Below, piece by piece: positions 10,232 to 19,453 of a DNA stretch of 55,359 nt (its first letter is position 1; every line of letters begins with the position of its first letter). This stretch comes from Phytophthora quininea (lineage: Eukaryota > Oomycota > Peronosporomycetes > Peronosporales > Peronosporaceae), in assembly GCA_011947345.1 (NCBI GenBank), contig JAAVTG010001005.1, forward strand, positions 1 to 55,359, read 5' to 3'. The notes beneath the pieces are model-generated. The model was not told the origin of the DNA. It ran no database searches and saw only the letters and a program-made list of their open reading frames with translations. A program made the position numbers and the translations under genes.

Positions 10232-10734
10232 TGAGGCACAAATTCGGACGATTATTTTATTTTTCTGTGGAGTTGGAGCCGCAATGCTCCAGAGGTATTA
10301 TTTGTTGCCTTGGCGAATGTCTGGACATACATGTACATGTCATTGCGGAGAATGATGTGGAGGCGTAAGCATGAATGGGGCCCTGATCGGAGAAGTATAT
10401 CCGACAGCTGCGATCACAAGGAATGATGCGACCAATGTTGTTCGTAGCAGATTTGAGTGGTGGCCATCAAGTCGAACCGCAGCGACATCAAGTCATTGAC
10501 ACAAGCCACCACTATCGTGGAAAACGGCTTCGTTCGTGTCATCTCAAAGGCTAAACCTACTGCCGGATTGTCACCACGATCTCTTCTCGACAACCTACAA
10601 CGCCTTGAGAGGACAAACGTTATACCATCCCTGCTTTGTTGTTCACACGCAGCGTCTTCCTCGAGGAATGACGTTTGAGATCTGCAATTTCGCACTCGCT
10701 CTTCAAGTCACCATTACCAAACGAACGCCTCATC
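10232..10734. other. Intergenic, decayed upstream-type sequence
   Basis: No gene seen. Bases 10371-10450 align in reverse with about 28795-28870, including the GATCGG...CCGACAGCTG...GATC block and a GTAGCAGATTTGAG tract. The latter also occurs upstream of the 12537-13692 gene (13866-13879). The region is therefore probably a duplicated promoter region that has lost its gene. Confidence 0.5.
10385..10417 (-). promoter_or_regulatory. Recurrent GATC-CAGCTGTCGG block, copy 1
   Basis: On the minus strand it reads TGATCGCAGCTGTCGGATA... and ends in CCGATC. It matches blocks at 13791-13824, 24283-24316 and 28831-28863. Two of these lie about 100 bp upstream of intact or frameshifted family genes. 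It contains the E-box-like palindrome CAGCTG. A regulatory role is inferred from recurrence only. Confidence 0.35.
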
Positions 10735-11065
10735 GTGACGCCGCCATTACCCAACGACTCGACCACTTCAGCGACGTCGATTCTGTGGAGTTGGAACGAT
10801 TCAAGTTGTTATATCTGCCTTAGAAACTCTTGACCACGGCACAAGTCCAAGTCCAGATAAGAAACTGCAAGACACCAAGTGGCAAACGCCGTCAACAGCA
10901 AGACCTATTCATCCCACGAACTACTTTATCTGCAGGAGATCCACAAGGTCGAGATGACTCGCTTCGAGGCAGCCCAGTCACCGACCTTTTCCCGGTTGAA
11001 AGTGCTCGCCACCCGAAAGCGTCTTAAACTGTTGAAGCGGAGGAGCGTCATCTCCGGGCTGTGAA
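10735..11065 (+). pseudogene. Relic of bZIP/START-like gene (mirror of 26927-28093)
   Basis: Translated fragments align with the N-terminal half of the gene at 26927-28093. SDVDSVELERFKLL (about 10770-10815) matches SDLDSVEIERFEISL. LQEIHKVEMTRFEAAQSPTF followed by LATRKRLKLL (about 10932-11030) matches its LQAAHNYEKAQFERTQPSTF and FATRQLEKRL. The fragments sit in different frames and the START-like half is gone. Its position between the 9056 and 11220 genes is exactly where the mirrored arm predicts it. Confidence 0.65.
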
Positions 11066-11219
11066 GCCCACAGTATTGAAATCAAATAATGCAGCATATT
11101 ATGACGTCGCAGATTCTGATAGAGGCGCTCAATTCCTTCGACTGGTGAGAACGACGCGATCAAAGTATTTCAAATATGTGCGACGAAGAAAGCCGCCCTG
11201 AGCGCTGACAGCATTTGAT

Positions 11220-12311
11220 TCACATCCTAATCTCATCGAGCGCGTTGTCCAAGAGCAGCGACTCGGCCATTCTCGTAATCTCTTGGTAGTTCTCACGGAC
11301 CATACTGTGCACAAACCCTTCGAACTGTTTCGCCAAAGTTCCCGGCACTTTGTTGCCACTACACAGATGCAGAGACGTGTGACGCGTGCAGGTCAGTTTG
11401 ACCGTGCCAGATCCATCTGCTGACCGGCGGTGGACACTCCAGCCAGTGCCTTGAACTTGCAATCCCCTGAAAGACCCATCGCCTCGAACCGCCGACTTCC
11501 ACACGGAAACCTCGCGGTCTTCCTCGACGAGCCTCCTCTTGACGAAGCGATGCACGAGAGACTCACAACCACCGCCGTCGACTTTCCTGGTGAAGCGCAC
11601 TTTGGCGGCGACTGTATTCTCCGGGCCTTCCACATCCTCGAACACCTCTCCTGAATCCTGCGGGTGGAGGACCAAATTTGACAGCATCCACATGGCGTCG
11701 CAGGTCTGTCGATAGCCAAACGGGAGGACTTGCTTCCACCCGATCTCAACGATCGGCGTTCCTTGTTCGGTCGTCAAGGCTCGCTGGGATGCTGCCGATT
11801 CATCCGATGAAACCATCCCACATTCTTTGAAAACTTGGTCCGTTTGCTTGTACACGCTGTTGAGTTCGTGGATGTCCATGGCGTAGGTAAGCTCGTCATT
11901 TGGCTGGAGGATCGTGTCGCAGTACAGACCTTGGGACTGCGTGGCGATGGTACTCAACATCCTCATGTGGTGTCGAACCAAAACGATGAGGTCGTCGACC
12001 ATCACGTTCTTGTCAGAGACAGCAGACAGTAAAAATCGATGGAGCTCCTCCGACGCTTGACGGTCCTTTAAACTGCGAGCGGCGACTTCTCTCCAGACCG
12101 ATTTCGTCGGTTGATAGGACACTGCTCGCACCATCGCCTTCTTGCGGGTTTGTAGTTGTCGTAGCAATTTCGTCAACTCAACCTGTTGGCATCGCAGAGC
12201 CTTCCGCTCAGCCTTTTGCTTTCCGTAGTAGGTGAGTTTTGGTTTGCGCTCCATCGTCGGTCGATTATGAGTGGATTGGTCGCAGTGGATCGGAGACGAT
12301 GGTGCTGCCAT
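11220..12311 (-). CDS. Leucine-zipper/START-like domain protein, class II
   Basis: 363 residues from the ATG at 12311. A second ATG at 12254 (residue 20) is the one conserved in paralogues and may be the true start. Class II architecture: no N-terminal FLADV helix. The short KPKLTYYGKQKAERKAL segment has Tyr-Tyr where class I has Tyr-Arg, and leucines 39, 46 and 53 keep the heptads. Domain landmarks: DELTYAMDIHELNSVYKQTD, CDAMWMLSNLV, GPENTVAAKVRF, VKRRLVEEDR, GDGSFRGLQ and TGWSVHRR. Near-identical inverted copy at 25796-26887. Probably a dimerisation partner with weak or no DNA binding (inference). Confidence 0.88.
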   Translation of the reverse strand: MAAPSSPIHCDQSTHNRPTMERKPKLTYYGKQKAERKALRCQQVELTKLLRQLQTRKKAMVRAVSYQPTKSVWREVAARSLKDRQASEELHRFLLSAVSDKNVMVDDLIVLVRHHMRMLSTIATQSQGLYCDTILQPNDELTYAMDIHELNSVYKQTDQVFKECGMVSSDESAASQRALTTEQGTPIVEIGWKQVLPFGYRQTCDAMWMLSNLVLHPQDSGEVFEDVEGPENTVAAKVRFTRKVDGGGCESLVHRFVKRRLVEEDREVSVWKSAVRGDGSFRGLQVQGTGWSVHRRSADGSGTVKLTCTRHTSLHLCSGNKVPGTLAKQFEGFVHSMVRENYQEITRMAESLLLDNALDEIRM

Positions 12312-12536
12312 GAGTTGTAGGGCTACGTCACGGCCACGTAGCCAGACTGCGAATGCAACTCAGAATGAGGGGATCGAGTGGAGGGAGGATTACTCGGTTT
12401 CATTGACGTGTGCGGAAGGATGATCGAGTGGTGCCCAACGGACTCCTTGATACAGGATAGTGAGAGTTTTGAGAAGTACCCAGTGTATTGGGAACAAGTG
12501 CTGTGTCCATATCAAGTCATATACGGCTGTTGTCAT

Positions 12537-13692
12537 TCATGCTGCAGCGATCGCACGCGAGTCATCCAGTCCCAACCTCTCGACTGCCGACATGACCTCG
12601 TTAAGTGTGCTGTCGCTGATGTCGTTGACCAGTTCGTTAAATTCATTCATCGACATGTCGTTCAAGTGCGGGTCTTTGAACTGCATGGGCGTCCAGCGCT
12701 GATACATCTCCACCGAGGTTTCTGCTTCTCCCGAAGGTCTCAGCACGCACCAGCCCGTTTCCACCGACTGGATCCCACTGAAAGCGCCTTCGCCTTCACT
12801 GATGAATTTCCACACGTGAACTGTTCGGTTGTCTTCCGAATATCGCCGCGCGAAAATTCGCTGCCGCACAGACACTTTTGTGCCCGTCTTGAGCTCACCC
12901 TCGTCAAGAAAGCGTAGGGCTATGGTGTTTTCTGGGTCTTGCACGTCATAGTGTTCATGCTCCGATCGATCCAAGTAGGTGGGCTTGCCAACTTTCCACA
13001 GCAGGCGACTGGTTTGATACAACGACAACGGCTGCATGGACTTGGTCACCTTCTGGTAGTACTCGACCTCGCCACTGGAATCGATTGTGGCTGCTTCATC
13101 CGTTCTGCTCTCACGAAGCAACTCGTCGAATTGGCGATGCATTTCTTCCAGCTCACTCATGTAGGCGTCGCACAATTGGTCTTCACTCGAGAGCTTCAGT
13201 TTCTTGATCGATTCCTGGTCGTCGTGTAGTCATTTGCGGACTTACCCCAGTCAGACTCTGGATGTAAGAAGCTTGGGTGTTGACCATCGTCGTAAGTTGC
13301 TTCTGCTCTTGTTCGGCTTTGAAACGCTGCTGTCGTTGACGGATAGCGAGCGCTCTCCACAGGAAATACGTCGCCGATCGGTTCGCCACTGCTGCTTCCT
13401 TTTCCGCCTGCTTGGCTTTCTTGAGTCGGTCCAGTTCTTGAGCTAGTTCTCTCGACTCCTGACGGAGTTTTTCTCGAGCGATTTTCTCGCGCTGTCGGAA
13501 AACTCGTCGCTTTTGAGCCTCGCGAGCTCTTCGGGTCGCAGATCGACTGTCTCCGTCGCTTTTGTTGGCGATGTCGTCGAGTACAGGGAACGACGGGTCT
13601 AGCGGTGACAGAATGGCATCCTCCAGAAAGAACGCTACATCGACGTCTTCGAACAGAGCGATGACGTCCGGATTCTCGAAGTCAAGAGCCAT
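12537..13692 (-). pseudogene. bZIP-like/START-like gene, class I, split by a one-base insertion
   Basis: Two frames, 13183-13692 (basic region KRRVFRQREK, zipper, second helix) and 12537-13175 (START-like half: QDPENTIALRF, ARRYSEDNR, EGAFSGIQSVETGW), together equal the intact gene at 24414-25568. At about 13235-13245 this copy reads GGGGTAAGTCCGCAAATG where the intact copy has GGGGTAGTCCGCAAACG: one extra A plus a C-to-T change. The shift runs into a stop at 13183-13185, shortly after the zipper and second helix. A truncated product would keep the basic/zipper region without the sensor domain. Confidence 0.85.
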
Positions 13693-13790
13693 GACAACCA
13701 AAGTCGAGGTTGAGTTGGTGGTGAGTAGACTTGTTCGGGACTGGCGTGATCCGATTGTGGGGTGGCGTATTAATAAGGGTGAGTGGGACG

Positions 13791-13824
13791 GATCGGCAAA
13801 GCCTATCCCGACAGCTGCGATCGC
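13791..13824 (-). promoter_or_regulatory. Recurrent GATC-CAGCTGTCGG block, copy 2
   Basis: Read on the minus strand as GCGATCGCAGCTGTCGGGATAGGCTTTGCCGATC, about 100 bp upstream of the ATG at 13692. The intact mirror gene has the same arrangement at 24283-24316. Candidate cis-element; function not shown. Confidence 0.4.
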
Positions 13825-13883
13825 ATGAACTTTGTTGATCCAGCACAGTTCGACCAGCTAACCCCGTAGCAGATTTGAGCCAC

Positions 13884-15098
13884 AAGACCAACACAGACTT
13901 GCTTGGAATTGAAACACTGCTATCATTTACGTCACGAAAGTCGTATCGTAGTTTAAAAAATATGGGAGACCACGGTTTTCACGTCAAGGTCCTGTCATCT
14001 CGCTCGCCCACAATTTGATTACACAAATTTCGCAACCCTCAAGATGCGGTAATCACGTTTGTAGTAGCCAGCCGACAGACTTGGCTTAGTCTCGGCGTCG
14101 ATTGAAATCACGGGATCTGCTTTTCTACGCACGCGTTCAATGCTGTCGAATGACCCAACCAACGTATTGCGGCGAACTGCTACTGATCGATATCATGGCC
14201 CAACGACTCGATTGCCTTAATGTCAGCAGAATGGGCCTCCTGATGGTCCAGCGGGTTATGTATACAACTCACGAAGTTCATTCCTCCGGTTGGGGCTCGA
14301 GTCCCTGCGGGGGCTGCCGGGCCGAGGGCCTGCAAAAACATCCAGATGAAAGGAAATGATTACCTTCACATTCAAATACCCCGTTCAAATTCAATCATCA
14401 TTCAACACATCAGATTTTAGAATATCAAATACCTCCCAACCATAAGAACAACCAGGGAACAAGTTAAGCATCTGAATCAACTTAATATCGGCAGAATTTT
14501 GCGTCAACCGGGAAAGATGATACGTCGATAAACGAAAACAAAAACAAAAAAGCTCTTTGTCGGGAAAGAAAAGAACGTCGACCTGTTTCCTGTCTATCAC
14601 TCGGGAATCAATTCGAGCAGCTCCATCACCATATTCACAAGCGGCAGCCCCGAGCTCCGTCCGAAAAAATATTTTCATGTTGGTTGCCTATGTGGATTGC
14701 CGTTTATCAGTCCGAAATGGAAGTGACAAAGAATACTTCTATGTACTGATCGTTCGCTCGTGCATACAAAACTAGTTTATGTGGCGTTGTGCGACGTTAA
14801 GGACTCGAGTTTAACATTATCCAGTGGAGAATCCGAGCGTCACCATTTTTCCAGTCAAAGCGAAGCTGCTGTAGTGATCATTTGTGTCGACGAAAACCGC
14901 GCTGGCTCTGACCGTCGAGGTTGAAAGTGCGCTAACGATTGACGCCCATACATCACTGCTCGACCGAGTTTGGCCAGGATATTCACGATGACAGCATCAC
15001 GAGGAAATTCATACTACAAGAGAGCGCTCTCAATTCCTTGGACTAGGAAACGCGATCAAAACTTTACGAATCTGCAAGGGAGGCGAATAAACACGAAA
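13884..15098. other. Intergenic region, no gene seen (1.2 kb)
   Basis: Start of the spacer between the two inverted arms. I find no family remnant, RNA gene or transposon end. A GC-rich patch at 14290-14330 (CCTGCGGGGGCTGCCGGGCCGAGGGCC) and an AT-richer stretch follow. Confidence 0.3.
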
Positions 15099-16118
15099 CT
15101 ACATTTTGATCTGGTCAAGAGCGTCGTCCAAGAGCAGCGACTCGGCCATTCTCGTAATCTCTTGGTAGTTCTCGCGGACCATAGTGTGCACAAACCCTTC
15201 GAACTGTTTCGCCAAAGTTCCCGGCGCTTTGTTGCCACTACATAAATGCAGAGACGTGTGATACGTGCAGGTTTGTTTGAACGTACCAGGCTCGTTTTCT
15301 AACTGACGGAAAACACTCCAGCCAGTGCCTTGAACTTGCAGTCCTCGGAAAGACCCATCGCCTCGAATCGACGACTTCCACACGGTAACGACTCGGTCCT
15401 CCTCGATGAATCTCCTCTTGACGAAGCGATGCACCAGACACTGATCACCACCGCCTTCCAGCCTCTTCGTGAAGCGCACTTTGGCGGCCACAATATTGTC
15501 CGGGTCTTCCACGTCCTCGAATTCCTGTCGCGCCTCTTGTTGGTGGACCAAATTCGACAGCATCCACATGGAGTCGCACGTTCGCCGGTAGCTAAAAGGG
15601 AGCACCTTTTGCCACCCGATCTCAACGATCGGCGTTCCTTGTTCGGTCGTCAAGGCTCGCTGGGATGCTGCCGATTCATCCGATGAAACCATCCCACATT
15701 CTTTGAAAACTTGGTCCGTTTGCTTGTACACGCTGTTGAGTTCGTGGATGTCCATGGCGTAGGTAAGCTCGTCACTTGGCTGGAGGAACACGTCGGAGTG
15801 GAGATCAGGACACCGCGTTGTGATTGCTCTGAGCGTCCTCATGTGCTGTCGAACCAAAGTGACGAGGTCGCCGATCAACGTATGTTTGCCGCGGACAGCC
15901 GACAGCAAGAAGTGATGCAGTTCTGCCGAAGCCTGGAGGTCCATTAAAATTTTGCCAGCGATGTCTTCCCACACCGTCTGACTAGGGACTGTGTTCGTCT
16001 CCGTTGACTTATTCCGTGCGTGTAGAAGCTGTCGTTGCAATCTCGTCAGGTTAATCAGTTGACGTTGCAGATCTCGTTTCTCGGCCTTTTGCTTTTCGTA
16101 GTAGGTGAGTTTGGCCAT
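15099..16118 (-). CDS. Leucine-zipper/START-like domain protein, class II
   Basis: 339 residues from the ATG at 16118 (MAKLTYYEKQKAEK). The upstream codon matching the first Met of the 11220 gene is ATT here, so only the downstream ATG is usable. No N-terminal helix. The YYEKQKAEKRDLQRQ segment leads into a heptad region, then DELTYAMDIHELNSVYKQTD, CDSMWMLSNLVHQQ, DPDNIVAAKVRFTKRLEGGG, VKRRFIEEDR, and GTGWSVFRQ. Bases 15100-15842 are about 99.5% identical to 16990-17733, whereas the N-terminal third is clearly different. This is typical of gene conversion restricted to the sensor domain. Confidence 0.87.
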   Translation of the reverse strand: MAKLTYYEKQKAEKRDLQRQLINLTRLQRQLLHARNKSTETNTVPSQTVWEDIAGKILMDLQASAELHHFLLSAVRGKHTLIGDLVTLVRQHMRTLRAITTRCPDLHSDVFLQPSDELTYAMDIHELNSVYKQTDQVFKECGMVSSDESAASQRALTTEQGTPIVEIGWQKVLPFSYRRTCDSMWMLSNLVHQQEARQEFEDVEDPDNIVAAKVRFTKRLEGGGDQCLVHRFVKRRFIEEDRVVTVWKSSIRGDGSFRGLQVQGTGWSVFRQLENEPGTFKQTCTYHTSLHLCSGNKAPGTLAKQFEGFVHTMVRENYQEITRMAESLLLDDALDQIKM

Positions 16119-16439
16119 CGTGGGCGTCTTGATCGGTTGATTATGGTTAGATTGCTCAGGTAGATTGGACACGACGGGTGTGGCAATGAGTCACAGACAC
16201 TGGTGGTGTTGCTATGAGTCACTGACACGTTGCCAGACTGCGAATGAATGAACGAGCCTCAAAGTCGAAGCTAGGATTACTAGATTCCAACAGCCTGAAC
16301 TAAAGGACAATCAAACCACATGACACAGTGTCAAACGCTCCATCCTCAAACGATACTTTCGATCAAGCTTACTTCACTCTAGCTGCATGGAAATCATAGT
16401 AAACAGATAATCCGCATTACGTAGCATTCAGAAAGAAAG

Positions 16440-16630
16440 ATGGTGCTTTATCAAATCTATTAGTTGTTTGGGCATGGCGGCGGAGCCCACAGCGGAGCTG
16501 AAAGTCATGGGAACGTAGCGGATGACCGACTCCACGATCGACAAACCACCACTACGCCGTCGCTCTCGTAATACTTGCGCATGATGGTGTCTGCATGAGC
16601 GATCTGGCTGGTTTTACTCCGTCTGACCCA
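16440..16630 (-). pseudogene. Relic of START-like C-terminus, related to 30600-31927
   Basis: On the minus strand this stretch matches the gene at 30600-31927 at the DNA level: CGCTCATGCAG, then CATCATGCGCAAGTATTACGAGAGCGA, then GTGGAGTCGGTCATCCGCTACGTTCCCATGACTTTCAGCTCCGC, and GGGCTCCGCCGC. The segment that should encode the EGEGAF-to-TGW part is deleted between those blocks. No start, zipper or flanking gene remains. It is an orphan class I fragment in a class II neighbourhood. Confidence 0.65.
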
Positions 16631-16988
16631 GCTCACGTCTGTCATGACAAGTTACATTGCCTGTGAAGATCAATGAGAAGAATTTAGCAGATCATATTCA
16701 GGCCTGTTCAGGTTTGGACAGCGCTGCCAAAACATTATCAAGCAGCATTGATAGTGAGCCATCGCCAAGCGCGAGCTTTGCTTCAGCACTGACACCAATG
16801 AGGCCATTGCTGGCGCACAGTGCATCGGTGTGATTGGTTCAGCCGTGTGCAGGGATTGAAAAAAACTTCACACGGAAGTTCTCATCGGTCTTCGCTGACA
16901 CCACCATAAACCAAATCGCGACAAGGCTTCTTTTAAACAACCCTGTCAATTATGAGAGAGAGAATCTTAGTTGTAGAACTGTAGAACT

Positions 16989-18026
16989 TTACATTTTGAT
17001 CTGGTCAAGAGCGTCGTCCAAGAGCAGCGACTCGGCCATTTTCGTAATCTCTTGGTAGTTCTCGCGGACCATAGTGTGCACAAACCCTTCGAACTGTTTC
17101 GCCAAAGTTCCCGGCACTTTGTTGCCACTACATAAATGCAGAGACGTGTGATACGTGCAGGTTTGTTTGAACGTACCAGGCTCGTTTTCTAACTGACGGA
17201 AAACACTCCAACCAGTGCCTTGAACTTGCAGTCCTCGGAAAGACCCATCGCCTCGAATCGACGACTTCCACACGGTAACGACTCGGTCCTCCTCGATGAA
17301 TCTCCTCTTGACGAAGCGATGCACCAGACACTGATCACCACCGCCTTCCAGCCTCTTCGTGAAGCGCACTTTGGCGGCCACAATATTGTCCGGGTCTTCC
17401 ACGTCCTCGAATTCCTGTCGCGCCTCTTGTTGGTGGACCAAATTCGACAGCATCCACATGGAGTCGCACGTTCGCCGGTAGCTAAAAGGGAGCACCTTTT
17501 GCCACCCGATCTCAACGATCGGCGTTCCTTGTTCGGTCGTCAAGGCTCGCTGGGATGCTGCCGATTCATCCGATGAAACCATCCCACATTCTTTGAAAAC
17601 TTGGTCCGTTTGCTTGTACACGCTGTTGAGTTCGTGGATGTCCATGGCGTAGGTAAGCTCGTCACTTGGCTGGAGGAACATGTCGGAGTGGAGATCAGGA
17701 CACCGCGTTGTGATTGCTCTGAGCGTCCTCATGTACCGTCGAACAAAGTAGATGAGGTCGTTGATCAGCGCTTCTCTGCCGGTGACAGCGGACGACAAGA
17801 ACCGATGCAATTCCTCCGAAGTCCGTCGGTCCTTCAAACACTGGCGAGCGATGAGTTTCCAGGCAGATGTCGTCGGTGGTTCTTCGTCTTCTTCTATCTT
17901 CTTTGGTTCATTCTTCGGAGTTTGTAGTTGCTGCAACAATTTCGCCAGCTCGATCACTTGACATTGCAGAGCCTTTTTACGGGCCTTCTGCCTCGCGTAC
18001 TGGCTGAGTTTCGGCGTGCTCTCCAT
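16989..18026 (-). CDS. Leucine-zipper/START-like domain protein, class II
   Basis: 345 residues from the ATG at 18026 (MESTPKLSQYARQKARKKALQ); no ATG is in frame upstream. The zipper has leucine-rich heptads (IELAKLLQQLQ), followed by an acidic insert (PKKIEEDEEPPTT) unique to this copy, then SAWKLIARQCLKDRR. The sensor half is almost identical to that of 15099-16118 (differences seen at only about four positions in 745 bp) and shares the DELTYAMDIHELN...IVEIGW block with the 11220 and 25796 genes. The 16440-16630 relic and an otherwise empty stretch separate it from the previous gene. Confidence 0.87.
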   Translation of the reverse strand: MESTPKLSQYARQKARKKALQCQVIELAKLLQQLQTPKNEPKKIEEDEEPPTTSAWKLIARQCLKDRRTSEELHRFLSSAVTGREALINDLIYFVRRYMRTLRAITTRCPDLHSDMFLQPSDELTYAMDIHELNSVYKQTDQVFKECGMVSSDESAASQRALTTEQGTPIVEIGWQKVLPFSYRRTCDSMWMLSNLVHQQEARQEFEDVEDPDNIVAAKVRFTKRLEGGGDQCLVHRFVKRRFIEEDRVVTVWKSSIRGDGSFRGLQVQGTGWSVFRQLENEPGTFKQTCTYHTSLHLCSGNKVPGTLAKQFEGFVHTMVRENYQEITKMAESLLLDDALDQIKM

Positions 18027-18390
18027 CGTGTATCGGGTATATGTTGATTGTGGGAAGATTGTTCGCGAGCGCTCGGTGGCGATGGTTTCGAGCAAATTGC
18101 GTTGTACGGATGGGGAGAACCGTCACGAATGACCGAACTAACTCAAAGATTACCCAGTCTCAGTGGCGTTTGCTACAGGATAATCGCCACAACCACGCAG
18201 TGATGCCTAACACCTGATCGGCAGTCACCCACATTTTCCTTGGCCCAGATGCTCAAACATCGTGCCTTGGTGTTTATCCTCTCCCGACGACAGCAGAATC
18301 GGGTAATCCAAAACCTCAACCTTGAACACGTCGTTCACTTCCAATCTGGCTACGTGTCGGTGCCGTTTTTCCTGATTAAAAGAGACTTTA

Positions 18391-19427
18391 ATGGTGGAGA
18401 GACAACTACCCGTCAGCTACTACGAAAAGCAAAAGGCCGAGAGGAAAGCTCTGCGTTCTCAAGTGGTCCAATTGGCGAAAGATTTGCCCCCTCTACAAGC
18501 GCGAGAGCAAGCGATGAAGAAACTCAACGTGCCAGCCAAACCAACGCCATCCATCTGGAAAAAATCGCTGGTCGAAGTATATAAGACCGTCAAGCTGCGG
18601 AGGAGCTTCAGTGCTTCTTGCAGACTGCAGTCACCGGCAGGAATGTGCTGAACGAAGACCTCATCGCATTGGTACGACAGCTCACGAGGGCGCTGAGTAC
18701 CGTCGCGATGCAGTCCCAGCGTCTTCACTCGAGAGTTGTCCTTGAGCCAAGCGACGAGCTTTTCTACGGCATGTACGTTCATGAGCTCGATGGAGTTTAC
18801 GCTCAGGCGGTACGAGTTTTCGAGGACCGCGGATGGGATCAAGCGAAGACTCTGTGGCATTTCATCGAGCCACGACTACCGCTCTAGGAACGTCGACAGT
18901 TGAGCTTGGATGGCAGAGCGTGTTCCCGTTCGGCTTTAGAAAGACGTGCGACTCCATGTGGATGTCAGTGAGTATGATCCACCGACAGGATTCACGAGAA
19001 ATGTTTGACGACGTCAAGGACCCGGAAAACACCAGCCCCTGTCAAGTTTCGCTTCTTCAAGACTGTCGAAGGCGGTGGTTGTAAGTCTCTTGTGCTTCGA
19101 TGCGTCAAGAGGCGATTCGTAGGAGAAGACCGCGAGGTCGGTGTGTGGAAGTCGTTGATTCAAGGCGATGGGTCCTTCAGAGGGCTGCACATTGAGGAGA
19201 CTGGGTGGACCGGTTTCCGTCACTCAGCAAACGGGTCTGGCGCGTTCGCACAGACCAGCATCCGCCAAGTTCCACTACATCTCAACGGTGCTAACAAAGA
19301 CACCGAAGACTTGGCGATACAGTTCGACGGCTTTATCCAGACAATGATCGACGAGAACTACCACGAACTTACGAAGATGGTCGAGTCGCTGCTCCTGGAC
19401 GATGCACTCGATAAGATCACAATTTGA
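18391..19427 (+). pseudogene. Class II zipper/START-like gene with multiple frameshifts
   Basis: Good ATG at 18391 and a clean class II start (PVSYYEKQKAERKALRSQ), but the protein breaks into at least four overlapping frames: 18391-18651, 18618-18887, 18833-19084 and 19005-19427. Together they cover the whole family in order, ending in ETGWTGFRHS, VPLHLNGANK and MVESLLLDDALDKITI. At least three indels are required, so this is a pseudogene rather than a sequencing slip. Convergent with 19454-20647; the stops are only 26 bp apart. Confidence 0.85.
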
Positions 19428-19453
19428 AGTTGTATATTTCGCTGCTCTGTAAG

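Larger units (their letters stand above)
9056..13883. repeat. Left arm of large inverted duplication
   Basis: Gene order here is (+) 9056 gene, (+) relic 10735-11065, (-) 11220 gene, (-) 12537 gene. It mirrors 24220-29760 on the opposite strand. The segment 11218-13883 is nearly identical to 24220-26890 read in reverse. Identity drops near both ends, the relic zone is strongly diverged, and the 9056 gene matches its broken mirror copy closely wherever both retain sequence. Confidence 0.85.

Noticed and set aside
14281..14345. Possible tRNA (GGTTGGGGCTCGAGTCCCTGCGGGGGC)
   Set aside because: The GGTTCGA-like stretch has no acceptor or anticodon arms that pair around it.
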